Positions 6,892 to 13,730 are shown, counted from the first letter of the stretch. The stretch: DNA of 15,988 nucleotides from Euryarchaeota archaeon UBA257 (GCA_002498985.1 DAJO01000075.1:919-16906); one strand, 5' to 3'. The notes: generated by a model not told the origin, from the letters alone. Made by a program: numbers and translations.

Positions 6892-7683
6892 CTACTGTAA
6901 TTTAACCCAATCTTCAGTCCAACGATTATCCGCTGCGACTAGAAAATACGGATTTAGGACATTCTCTACTAAATCATAATCCAAATTTTTCCCAGATGGC
7001 CCTACTACAATGCCTCCTGCCCCGGAAACTACTGCGTGAGCTGCGGCGATATCCCAACATGATGTTGGTCCGAATCTTGGGTACAAATCGGCGGAGCCTT
7101 CTGCCACTATGCATGCCTTCAAGGAAGACCCCATTCTCACAAGGTCATAATGCCCTAATTTCTGAGCAAATAATTCGTCTTTTTCGCCCCTATGAGTTCC
7201 ACTAGCTACTAAGCGTACAGGAAGTGGTGGAGATGATGGATTTACCATCATCAAACCGGTACCATCTGGACCTCTGCGTTCTGAAGGCACTATTACTCCT
7301 CCAAACCATGTGGTTTTGGTAACAGGAGCGTGTACTACGCCGAAAAGTGGCGCCCATCGGTTTTTTTTTCGAGTCATTAATGCTATATTTACGGTAAACA
7401 TCCCATTCCTTTTGATAAATTCTTTTGTTCCATCTAATGGATCTACCAGCCAGCAAGTGGCGGATGAAAGTGGGTCTCCCTCATTTCCTTCCTCGGATAC
7501 AATGGGGGTATCGTCAATTTTCTTTAATTCTTCTACAATAATATTATGCGCAGCCAAATCTGCTTCAGTCAAAGGAGAGTTGTCTCCTTTATGCTGAATC
7601 TTGATATTACCAGATTTATTATAAATTTCAAGTATAGCTTCACCTGCTAACTCGGCTATTTGGACTATTTTTTCAAAATTCAA
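6892..7683 (-). CDS. cysQ: 3'(2'),5'-bisphosphate nucleotidase (CysQ)
   Basis: CysQ hydrolyses PAP (and PAPS) to AMP (or APS), removing the by-product of PAPS use. The 263-residue protein belongs to the inositol-monophosphatase fold. It shows SPLTEADLAAH at 36-45, the metal-binding SEEG at 63-66, WLVDPLDGTKEF at 78-89 and CWDIAAAHAV at 209-218. The DLYPRFGPTSCWD stretch is characteristic of CysQ rather than of inositol phosphatases. The only fitting start is a TTG at 7683; a nearby ATG is in another frame and stops after three codons, and a G-rich Shine-Dalgarno-like run sits just upstream. It lies directly before cysD in the transcription direction, which supports the role in PAPS metabolism. 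Confidence 0.9.
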   Translation of the reverse strand: MNFEKIVQIAELAGEAILEIYNKSGNIKIQHKGDNSPLTEADLAAHNIIVEELKKIDDTPIVSEEGNEGDPLSSATCWLVDPLDGTKEFIKRNGMFTVNIALMTRKKNRWAPLFGVVHAPVTKTTWFGGVIVPSERRGPDGTGLMMVNPSSPPLPVRLVASGTHRGEKDELFAQKLGHYDLVRMGSSLKACIVAEGSADLYPRFGPTSCWDIAAAHAVVSGAGGIVVGPSGKNLDYDLVENVLNPYFLVAADNRWTEDWVKLQ

Positions 7684-7688
7684 AGTTG

Positions 7689-7696
7689 CATCCCCC
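7689..7696 (-). promoter_or_regulatory. Ribosome binding site supporting the TTG start of cysQ
   Basis: GGGGGATG on the minus strand lies five bases before the TTG at 7683 and partly matches the archaeal Shine-Dalgarno GGTGAT. The upstream gene ends at 7699, so the site fills the spacer. Confidence 0.4.
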
Positions 7697-7698
7697 GA

Positions 7699-8253
7699 TT
7701 AGAAATCTTGCATATCTTTGGCGGCAGTTTCTAATTTTTCTCTTGATTCCGGTGAAAGATGGTACAGATATGGGTCATCATCCCCCACTATTTCTTTCCA
7801 AGATGACATTGTTCTTGCCCATATTTCTTGTTCAGAGTTCCATTCTAACCACCTATCAACGAAATCACAGTGGCGATTTATTTCTTCATCATCTTCTGAT
7901 AATTTTCGTAAAATAGTATTTGTTTGGGCTAATAACATTCCGAAAGGAGCGTTTACTTTGTATGTTGTGAATGGGTTTCTTTCCTGTACGACTGTTAGAT
8001 GCTCTCTCCATAGCCCGAGAAATACATCATATACCCATCCAATTATTAATACTATCAATAATACGGAAAATGCGATACCGCCAAGACCCCAGTATGTCAT
8101 AGGTATAGCTAGCATTTCATTATCAGATTCGAATCTCCAGCTGACATATGGCCACATCAACAGAGTCAGTGTTGTAATCCAAAAACCCATAGAAATCAGA
8201 GTTTGACTTTGCTGAATACGCCAATATTGACGCATGAATGTTTTCTTCAACAC
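7699..8253 (-). CDS. Membrane protein with two predicted helices, function unknown
   Basis: The 184-residue protein starts at a GTG (8253); an in-frame ATG at 8235 would remove six residues. Two hydrophobic segments are visible, roughly 19-38 (LISMGFWITTLTLLMWPYVSW) and 53-78, separated by a short polar loop. A soluble C-terminal part of about 100 residues follows, rich in Trp and acidic residues (RWLEWNSEQEIWARTMSSWKE). The basic N-terminus suggests both termini are cytoplasmic. I recognise no family. It sits 48 bp after the LX gene and 15 bp before cysQ, so it is probably cotranscribed with the sulfate genes. A link to sulfate uptake is possible but not shown: two helices are few for a transporter, though it could be an accessory subunit. 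Confidence 0.8.
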   Translation of the reverse strand: MLKKTFMRQYWRIQQSQTLISMGFWITTLTLLMWPYVSWRFESDNEMLAIPMTYWGLGGIAFSVLLIVLIIGWVYDVFLGLWREHLTVVQERNPFTTYKVNAPFGMLLAQTNTILRKLSEDDEEINRHCDFVDRWLEWNSEQEIWARTMSSWKEIVGDDDPYLYHLSPESREKLETAAKDMQDF

Positions 8254-8301
8254 GACCCTTCCTAGAGACTATCTGATTTCACCGTTACGTGTTAAAGTCG
8301 A

Positions 8302-8529
8302 TTATTTGTCACGAAAATGAGATACTACGACAGAGGCGGAAGATTCTGAAGGATCGATAATACTAATTGAGTTAATTGTTATATATCTTCTTTTAGCACC
8401 ATGACGGCTACCAAAATGTGAGTATACCTTTTCTCTAACTTGGTCTTCATTTTCTGCGACTAAGTCTATACAGAAATCTTGGTTTGTCTTTCCTTGGCGA
8501 ACTACCCCGTCTATCCGGTATGCTTGCAT
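8302..8529 (-). CDS. rpl18a: Ribosomal protein LX (eL20, L18a family)
   Basis: A small archaeal 50S ribosomal protein of 75 residues, MQAYRIDGVVRQGK..., with the family elements DLVAENEDQVREKVYSHFGSRHGAKRRYI and INSISIID. The open frame extends 63 bases upstream to 8592, but that extension is hydrophobic and unrelated to the family. The ATG at 8529 lies about 26 nt after a TATA box, so this start and a leaderless mRNA fit together. In many archaea LX lies next to prefoldin alpha and ftsY; here they are about 4.3 kb away in the same direction. The last 15 or so residues (SESSASVVVSHFRDK) run past the usual end of the family. Confidence 0.88.
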   Translation of the reverse strand: MQAYRIDGVVRQGKTNQDFCIDLVAENEDQVREKVYSHFGSRHGAKRRYITINSISIIDPSESSASVVVSHFRDK

Positions 8530-8551
8530 ATTGCGCCCGAACTTCGACTTT

Positions 8552-8559
8552 GATATAAA
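8552..8559 (-). promoter_or_regulatory. TATA box of the LX gene, probably leaderless
   Basis: TTTATATC on the minus strand is a near-consensus archaeal TATA element centred about 26 nt before the ATG at 8529. That spacing puts the transcription start at or next to the A of the ATG. The divergent gap (8530-8664) also holds the 8-bp palindrome AACATGTT at 8633-8640 on the side of the coiled-coil gene. Confidence 0.6.
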
Positions 8560-8664
8560 CGCCACGAAAACGGCGATGCTGAAAATATTCAAATTTCGAC
8601 AGATAATCCGCTAGTATTACTCAAGGTTCAAGAACATGTTAGTTGCGATGTTTATTGATTATTG

Positions 8665-9123
8665 ATGAGTACCCCTTCAACTGTCGATTCTTCCACAGAA
8701 AAAGATGAAGATACATTGGAAGAGCGGTTGGCTAAAATCTCTCATGAAAAACTAGTTCATGAAGTAATTTCTGTTTGGGATGAGGTTATGAAAATGGAGC
8801 AGGAGTTAGTGATTTCGAGACAACGGACCAGAGCGCTGGAACTAGAATTAGCATCTCTAGATTTAGAACATGAAGACACGGCTTCTATATCCGATCTTGA
8901 AGAGCAATTGCGTGTAATGAAAATTAGATATAATCAGTTAGAGAATAAATTGGAAAATGAAAAAATTCGGAGGATAGATGGAGGAGGCCTTTCAGAGAGC
9001 CGCGCTAAAGAATTACAAGATGAAAACGCTAGATTGCTCAAAGTAGAAGAAGAACAAATGATCTTAATTCTAGATATGGAAGCTCAAATAGACCGATTGC
9101 TTGCTACAATAAAGAATAGTTAG
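8665..9123 (+). CDS. Acidic coiled-coil protein, function unknown
   Basis: The 152-residue protein starts at the ATG at 8665 (a TTG lies directly before it) with a Ser/Thr-rich head, MSTPSTVDSSTEKDEDTLEERL. The rest is almost entirely predicted helix with heptad-like spacing of Leu/Ile/Met and many Glu, Lys and Arg. The coiled coils (about 20-95 and 105-150) are split by a Gly-rich hinge (DGGGLSE). No membrane helix, signal peptide or enzymatic motif is seen. It is divergent from the ribosomal LX gene and its stop interlocks with the stop of the convergent GGGP synthase gene (4-bp overlap). It could be a structural or scaffold protein; coiled-coil matches are not diagnostic. Confidence 0.78.
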   Translation: MSTPSTVDSSTEKDEDTLEERLAKISHEKLVHEVISVWDEVMKMEQELVISRQRTRALELELASLDLEHEDTASISDLEEQLRVMKIRYNQLENKLENEKIRRIDGGGLSESRAKELQDENARLLKVEEEQMILILDMEAQIDRLLATIKNS

Positions 9124-9950
9124 TCATTCATTTTAGATATGAATTCTGTCAATGTATTCTGTAGGGCGTTTGCATCATCAAAAGATTCTGTCAAATTACC
9201 AGTTATTACCCAATCCGCTCCGGCATCGGATGCTATTTTTGCTGTTTCTCCATCTCTAATTCCTCCTCCGACAACGATGGTCAGATTACACGAATCTCTC
9301 GCTGCTTTGATTAGTTCTGAAGATACCGGAGTTTGGGCGCCACTTCCTGCTTCTAAATATATAATTTTAAATCCATAATATTCCGCTGTTGTCGCGTATG
9401 CAGAAATTCTTTCTGTCTGATTGGAGAGAATTAAATCCGCCTGTCCGACTTCTCCAGCTTTACCTCCTGGTTCACAAATGATGTATCCCATCGGCAAAGG
9501 CGAAATTCCTGCTTTTTTGATAAATAGTGACCCTGCGACTTGTTCTTCTATCAAATATCTCGGAGATTTACTGTTCATTAGCATCATGAAAGTAATTGCA
9601 TCGGCTGCTGGTGAAAGTGCAGCGGCACCTTGGGGAAATAATACAACCGGCACCTTCCAGGTTTTTTCTTCTAAACTGGAGTCTTGAGATGAGGCCCAAG
9701 TTACTAATTCTAATGCTTCTTGAATTGCGACTACGGTGTCATTCACATTATCCATGTCGGTATCGCTCGAGCCTCCCACAAGTACCATTTTACTACCTGC
9801 AGCAACTGCTGCAACCGCTCTTTTGGCCGCAGTATCTGGAGTTTGGTCGGCTGGATCTATCAGAATTGCATGTCTTGTACTTTTTGTCTTGTCACAAACA
9901 TATTCCAATGTCTGGCTCTCTACGCCGCCCATATTAGTCCCTAGATACAT
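9120..9950 (-). CDS. Geranylgeranylglyceryl phosphate synthase
   Basis: This enzyme joins geranylgeranyl diphosphate to sn-glycerol-1-phosphate, making the first ether bond of archaeal membrane lipids. The 276-residue TIM-barrel protein shows the family motifs: HAILIDPADQTP near 27-38, VLVGGSSDTD near 56-65, YIICEPGGKAGEVG, the phosphate-binding YLEAGSGA at 198-205, VVGGGIRDGETA near 226-237, and GADWVITGNLTE near 244-255. An insertion near 88-98 (SSQDSSLEEKTWK) makes it a little longer than usual. The start at 9950 could instead be the ATG at 9932 (MGGVESQ), which would better fit a TATA-like TAAAATAT at 9961-9968. It is the last gene of a leftward run with the Rossmann protein, M20 hydrolase and ferredoxin. 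Confidence 0.93.
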   Translation of the reverse strand: MYLGTNMGGVESQTLEYVCDKTKSTRHAILIDPADQTPDTAAKRAVAAVAAGSKMVLVGGSSDTDMDNVNDTVVAIQEALELVTWASSQDSSLEEKTWKVPVVLFPQGAAALSPAADAITFMMLMNSKSPRYLIEEQVAGSLFIKKAGISPLPMGYIICEPGGKAGEVGQADLILSNQTERISAYATTAEYYGFKIIYLEAGSGAQTPVSSELIKAARDSCNLTIVVGGGIRDGETAKIASDAGADWVITGNLTESFDDANALQNTLTEFISKMND

Positions 9951-9975
9951 TAAGCATCTAATATTTTACAAAGAA

Positions 9976-10590
9976 CTATTCAGATTTGGTCGATTCTGCT
10001 GCGTCAATGCCCTTATTGATCCTGTCAATTAAAGCGCATTGTGGGTCAATTCCTCTCCATTCCATTTTTTGTATGAAATTACCCTCGATATTCTCTTTTT
10101 TACTCCAAACTTCTATTGTCTGATCTGGTCTAATTCCAAAAATTTCAATATTTGTTTTTGAGGTTGTTACTCCTCCGTACCAAACTTCATTGGAGTCATT
10201 GTCTCTAAAGTCGATAATATCATCAAACTTCATTTGTCCGGCCGCCAAATAACCGGCGCCGTAGAAATCAATTATTCCACTATCTATATTTTTAACTACG
10301 GATTTTAAATGTAAATTTGCTCCTCTCTCTGCAAGAGATATTGAAAGAGCCTTGACAAACCAAGAATATCGAATAGCGGTGGATTTTTCATTCGGTTGTT
10401 GACTAAATAGACTCCCTACCCAATCAATTGGAGTTAGTGGCCATTCAGCGAATAACCCTGGTTCTTCACCATACATTCCGGACTCGGCTTTTTCATCAAA
10501 AATATGAATCTCTAAGTTAGAATTTTTATCCAATAATCTATGCCCGCATGTAAAAACTTCTATTCCGGAACCTATTATGGCGATTTTCAT
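9976..10590 (-). CDS. Rossmann-fold (FAD/NAD-binding-like) protein of unknown function
   Basis: The 204-residue protein opens with MKIAIIGSGIEVFTCGHRLL and LEIHIFDEKAES: a beta-alpha-beta nucleotide-binding start with GxG at 7-9 and an acidic end to strand 2 (Asp32-Glu33), as in FAD- or NAD-binding oxidoreductases. The third glycine of the usual GxGxxG is replaced by Val12, so binding may be altered. The remainder has strand-rich segments (GAGYLAAGQMKFDDIIDFRD, WYGGVTTSKTNIEIFGIRP) with no motif I can place. It is about half the size of typical flavoprotein reductases of this fold, yet it ends normally and has no visible frameshift. It sits between M20 hydrolase and GGGP synthase with gaps of 20-25 bp, so cotranscription is likely. 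A role in lipid metabolism is only a guess from position. Confidence 0.8.
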   Translation of the reverse strand: MKIAIIGSGIEVFTCGHRLLDKNSNLEIHIFDEKAESGMYGEEPGLFAEWPLTPIDWVGSLFSQQPNEKSTAIRYSWFVKALSISLAERGANLHLKSVVKNIDSGIIDFYGAGYLAAGQMKFDDIIDFRDNDSNEVWYGGVTTSKTNIEIFGIRPDQTIEVWSKKENIEGNFIQKMEWRGIDPQCALIDRINKGIDAAESTKSE

Positions 10591-10610
10591 GCTATCTTCT
10601 CTTTGTAGTA

Positions 10611-11801
10611 TTATATCGTTAAATTCTCTAATGCTTTGATTGCTGTATTGACATGTACGGCGGTACCTAGAGACAGCGCTTCTTCATCTACTTTGAACAT
10701 TGGATGGTGTACATCATAGACAGCGTCTATTTCTGGGTTTCCTACACCAAGGAAAGAGAAGCACCCAGGAATCTCTTCTGTATAATACGCGAAGTCTTCG
10801 CCCCCCATTATTGAATTCATTTCAGAAACTTTTTCTTGGCCTAGTATGTCCTTTGCTGCAGCTTTTCCTAACTCCCAGCAATCAGCATCATTCACTGTTG
10901 GAGGATAGTCGTTTCCTGGAAATGAAACTTCTGCTTCACAGCGATTTGCTATGGCTATTGACTCTGCAACCTCTTTGACTCTGTTTTGTAATTTCGATAT
11001 TCCTTCACTAGTTAGTGACCTTATGGTGCCTTGCAACTCCATAGTTGAAGGTATGACATTTGTCGCACTGCCTGCATTTGCCATTGTTATGCTTATGACA
11101 CCAGATTCTAAAGGACTCAATTCACGAGAAATCAATGTCTGCAGTTCCACTACTATCTTCGATCCCGTAACTACAGGATCTATTGTGTGATGGGGCGCGG
11201 CCGCATGTCCTCCGTTACCCTTGACTAGAATTTTTATTGATGATGTTGCTGCCAATAATGTTCCTTCCTTCGATGCGAGTGTCCCCATTGGCATTGTTCC
11301 GGCTACGTGCAATGCAAAAATTTGCCTTACTTTGGGCTTTTCTAAAACTCCTTGCTCTCTCATCATTTTTCCTCCCGCTCCTCCTTCTTCTGCAGGTTGA
11401 AAGATCAATTTGACTGTTCCTTCTATTTTGTCTTCATTTTCTTTTAAAATTCTAGCTGCTCCGAGAAGCATGGCGGTATGGCAGTCGTGACCACATGCAT
11501 GCATTTTACCATCTATCTGGCTTTTGAAATCAACATCGGTTTCTTCGTGAATTGGTAGTGCATCCATATCAGCTCTCAAAGCGATGCAAGGCTCCTCACC
11601 ACTTCCAATAATTCCTACAACGCCTGTAATAGCGATATCTTTTTGAAATGGGATTTGTAGATCCTTCAAAGTTTCTTGAACTAATTTACTAGTTTTAAAT
11701 TCTTCATACATTAGCTCTGGATGGCGGTGGATTGTTCTTCTTTTTTCTACTATCCATTGGTGGATTTCTTTAGACTGGGAAATTATCTCACTGATTTCCA
11801 T
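10611..11801 (-). CDS. M20-family amidohydrolase (hippurate / N-acyl-amino acid hydrolase type)
   Basis: A zinc-dependent hydrolase of 396 residues, normal for the M20D group that removes acyl groups from amino acids or hydrolyses related amides. Metal and active-site motifs are intact: RADMDALPI at 77-85, GKMHACGHDCHTAMLLGAA with Cys103, His105 and nearby Asp/His, QPAEEGGAGG at 135-144 with the general-base Glu pair, HVAG at 165-168, and near the end MGGEDFAYY and HHPMFKVDEEAL. The internal dimerisation domain covers roughly 180-290 (GNGGHAAAPHHTIDPV). No signal peptide is seen, so the enzyme is cytoplasmic. Substrate cannot be told from sequence; it may serve peptide or amino-acid salvage. 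A TATA-like element about 24 nt before the ATG suggests its own promoter. Confidence 0.93.
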   Translation of the reverse strand: MEISEIISQSKEIHQWIVEKRRTIHRHPELMYEEFKTSKLVQETLKDLQIPFQKDIAITGVVGIIGSGEEPCIALRADMDALPIHEETDVDFKSQIDGKMHACGHDCHTAMLLGAARILKENEDKIEGTVKLIFQPAEEGGAGGKMMREQGVLEKPKVRQIFALHVAGTMPMGTLASKEGTLLAATSSIKILVKGNGGHAAAPHHTIDPVVTGSKIVVELQTLISRELSPLESGVISITMANAGSATNVIPSTMELQGTIRSLTSEGISKLQNRVKEVAESIAIANRCEAEVSFPGNDYPPTVNDADCWELGKAAAKDILGQEKVSEMNSIMGGEDFAYYTEEIPGCFSFLGVGNPEIDAVYDVHHPMFKVDEEALSLGTAVHVNTAIKALENLTI

Positions 11802-11819
11802 ATACTCTGTGAAAGCACC

Positions 11820-11828
11820 ATATTATTA
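11820..11828 (-). promoter_or_regulatory. Candidate TATA box for the M20 hydrolase
   Basis: TAATAATAT on the minus strand is centred about 23 nt before the ATG at 11801, which would give an almost leaderless transcript. It lies in the 78-bp gap after the ferredoxin stop. Confidence 0.35.
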
Positions 11829-11879
11829 GAATGATGTTAAACAAGGGGATTTGGTGATTACAAATATCATAGAAGATGG

Positions 11880-12083
11880 TTAGGTACTAATTTTTACAAT
11901 AGAGAGAGCGTGGACTGGACAAAATGGGATGCAATAGTTACAATGTGTACAGGATGGTTCGTCCACTACAGCTAATATATCTTGGAGAAATAAGGCGTTT
12001 ACAGGGCATAGTGAAACACAAGCAGCACAACCAAAGCAACGATCATTATCTACAACGAATGTTGAATGGGGTACTCTTGCCAT
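11880..12083 (-). CDS. 2x[4Fe-4S] ferredoxin
   Basis: The 67-residue protein carries two complete cluster motifs: CFGCAACVSLCP near residues 16-27 and CTHCNYCIPFCP near 45-56, each CxxCxxCxxxCP. This is the bacterial/archaeal 8Fe ferredoxin layout and predicts a small cytoplasmic low-potential electron carrier. It starts at the ATG at 12083, about 30 nt after a TATA-like element. It is the first gene of the leftward run leading to GGGP synthase. In archaea, ferredoxins can supply electrons to geranylgeranyl reductases, so a lipid link is conceivable, but no such reductase is in the window and a general electron-transfer role is equally likely. Confidence 0.92.
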   Translation of the reverse strand: MARVPHSTFVVDNDRCFGCAACVSLCPVNALFLQDILAVVDEPSCTHCNYCIPFCPVHALSIVKIST

Positions 12084-12108
12084 GCTTACATGAAGAGGTC
12101 TTAGTTCT

Positions 12109-12117
12109 CAATTTATC
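12109..12117 (-). promoter_or_regulatory. Candidate TATA box for the ferredoxin gene
   Basis: GATAAATTG on the minus strand is centred about 30 nt before the ferredoxin ATG and is preceded by a run of G that could lie in the BRE position. Confidence 0.35.
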
Positions 12118-12130
12118 CCCCCGACCCCTT

Positions 12131-12146
12131 TATTTCCACTGGAGAC
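12131..12146 (+). repeat. First copy of a TATTTCYACTGGA element
   Basis: TATTTCCACTGGAGAC contains the short palindrome TCCACTGGA. It matches the element at 12272-12287 at 13 of 16 positions, same orientation. Confidence 0.3.
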
Positions 12147-12271
12147 AAAACAAGATAGATTTCGTTAAAATATTTTCTATAAATCAAATGATTTCGATAT
12201 ACAATCATACTATAAAATCGGAAAGACATAAACATTCTGAAAACATCTCAAACAAATTACTAACAATATGA

Positions 12272-12287
12272 TATTTCTACTGGAAAT
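12272..12287 (+). repeat. Second copy of a TATTTCYACTGGA element
   Basis: TATTTCTACTGGAAAT contains the inverted repeat ATTTC-TACTG-GAAAT and overlaps the candidate TATA box of the beta-CASP gene. It is related to the element at 12131-12146. Confidence 0.3.
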
Positions 12288-12290
12288 ATA
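12284..12290 (+). promoter_or_regulatory. Candidate TATA box for the beta-CASP nuclease gene
   Basis: AAATATA would place a start near 12314 and a leader of about 25 nt before the ATG at 12340. A pair of ATG codons at 12314 and 12317 in another frame lies within that leader. Confidence 0.3.
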
Positions 12291-12339
12291 GGGGATGGAG
12301 TTCCAAAGACCTCATGATGTTAACCATTGTCGGTAATGT

Positions 12340-13650
12340 ATGGTACTATACACTCCCGGCCAATCTTCAGGATATCCTAGAACTGAAGTAAAGGAAGGGA
12401 TCCGGTTTCATTTTTTAGGTGGAGGAAATGAAGTTGGTAATGTTGGTTGTGTAATTGAAGACAATACAGGGACACGGGTGTTAATTGATTATGGCTTAGC
12501 TCCAACACGCCCCCCAAAATATCCAGATCAATGTCCACCCATAACGGACGCAATAATAACTCATAGCCACATTGATCATATTGGAATGGTTCCGTGGTTA
12601 ACACAGTTCAACAATGTCAAATTCCACGGTACAAGCTTAACATCTGCAGTTTCAGAAATAATGTGGAGAGATACCTACAAAGTTTCCAAAATAGAGGGTT
12701 ATCCACTTACATGGGATAAAAGAGATTTAGAATATGCACTTGAGTCGTGGGTTACTCATGATTATCAAGAATGGTTTATCATTGGAGAATGGAAATGTAG
12801 ACTACACAGAGCCGGCCACATGCCTGGTGCTGCAATGGTAGAAATAGAAACACCTACTCACCGTATTTTATGGTCCGGAGATCTTGATACAAGAGATAGC
12901 CCTAATACAATCGGGGCCAAACCAATTGAATGTGATATTCTTTGTTTAGAGGCAACATATGGTGGCAAAAACCATCCAGATAGATCCGATGAAGAGGCTA
13001 GATTTGTATCCACAGTAAAGGAAATAGTGCAAAGAGGAGGAGTGGCTTTAATCCCAGCTTTCGCTTCGGGGCGTGGACAAGACATTCTTCGTATATTGTA
13101 TAGAGAAGCCCCACATCTCAACGTTCATTACGATGGAATGGGGACAAGATTAACAAGAAAGTGGTTTGAAAATCCAGAACATATCAAAGACGTAGAGGAT
13201 TTTGAAAAAGTATGGAAATGGACTAGAAAAGTCTCAAGTAAATCCGATCGTAAAAAGGCATTACAAGCAGACGTTATTGTCACAACCAGTGGGATGTTAG
13301 ATGGTGGTCCCGCGCTCTGGTATCTAAATCGTCTAAGGGCAGATATATCAAATGGAATTTTATTGACCGGCTACCAAGCCGAGAATTCGGGAGGCAGGAA
13401 ATTACTTGAAGAAGGAAAAATAAGTATTTTTGGAAACCTCACCAAGATAGATTTAGATGTTTCACAATTCCAATTATCTAATCATGCCGGACATACTGAA
13501 TTATGTAACTTTGCTAAGGATTGTAGCCCAAAAAATATGATTTTATTCCATGCCCCGGAGGAAAGTAGAAGTGTTATTTTTTCCGAATTAGGGGAAAAAA
13601 TAGATATTCACTTACCTGTTAATGGCACCCCAATCCACATAAATTCTTGA
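12340..13650 (+). CDS. Beta-CASP metallo-beta-lactamase nuclease (CPSF/aCPSF2-like RNA processing)
   Basis: The 436-residue protein is a metallo-beta-lactamase/beta-CASP ribonuclease. Metal ligands are all present: THSHIDH at 74-80, RAGHMPG with His160, and WSGDLD with Asp181. The beta-CASP motifs follow: LEATYG with Glu204 (motif A), LSNHAGH with His382 (motif B) and LFHAPEES with His404 (motif C). The 22-residue spacing of the last two equals that in human CPSF-73. PAFASGRGQDIL and TTSGMLDGGPALWYL mark the beta-CASP domain at about 210-345. There is no N-terminal KH region as in aCPSF1, so the shorter aCPSF2-type is the best fit. Archaeal members act in mRNA 3'-end formation or decay. Whether this one is an endo- or exonuclease cannot be told. 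The start is the ATG at 12340, with no clear Shine-Dalgarno. Confidence 0.92.
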   Translation: MVLYTPGQSSGYPRTEVKEGIRFHFLGGGNEVGNVGCVIEDNTGTRVLIDYGLAPTRPPKYPDQCPPITDAIITHSHIDHIGMVPWLTQFNNVKFHGTSLTSAVSEIMWRDTYKVSKIEGYPLTWDKRDLEYALESWVTHDYQEWFIIGEWKCRLHRAGHMPGAAMVEIETPTHRILWSGDLDTRDSPNTIGAKPIECDILCLEATYGGKNHPDRSDEEARFVSTVKEIVQRGGVALIPAFASGRGQDILRILYREAPHLNVHYDGMGTRLTRKWFENPEHIKDVEDFEKVWKWTRKVSSKSDRKKALQADVIVTTSGMLDGGPALWYLNRLRADISNGILLTGYQAENSGGRKLLEEGKISIFGNLTKIDLDVSQFQLSNHAGHTELCNFAKDCSPKNMILFHAPEESRSVIFSELGEKIDIHLPVNGTPIHINS

Positions 13651-13730
13651 ATCAAGTGTTCCGAACAATTCATAGACCTCATGTCTAATGGTAACCTATC
13701 TGGACAGAAGTCTGGGATGAATGAAAAACA

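Larger units (their letters stand above)
12084..12339. other. AT-rich divergent intergenic region
   Basis: This 256-bp gap separates the ferredoxin gene from the beta-CASP nuclease gene. I see no coding frame of substance and no tRNA-like structure. It holds candidate promoters for both sides, a C-rich run (CCCCCC near 12117-12122), an A/T-rich middle (about 12150-12270), and the two related short elements at 12131 and 12272. Confidence 0.7.

Noticed and set aside
7718..8206. 162-codon rightward open frame
   Set aside because: It is antisense to the two-helix membrane protein gene, which fits the spacing of the leftward run better.
8530..8592. N-terminal extension of LX that resembles a signal peptide (MNIFSIAVFVAFIS)
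   Set aside because: Ribosomal LX proteins start at the MQAYRI-type segment, and the TATA box at 8552-8559 lies inside the extension.
12150..12270. AT-rich stretch considered as a replication origin
   Set aside because: No repeated origin-recognition boxes and no orc1/cdc6 gene nearby; it is more simply a divergent promoter region.
11924..12271. 115-codon rightward open frame over the ferredoxin gene
   Set aside because: It is antisense to the two CxxCxxCxxxCP motifs and runs into AT-rich intergenic sequence.
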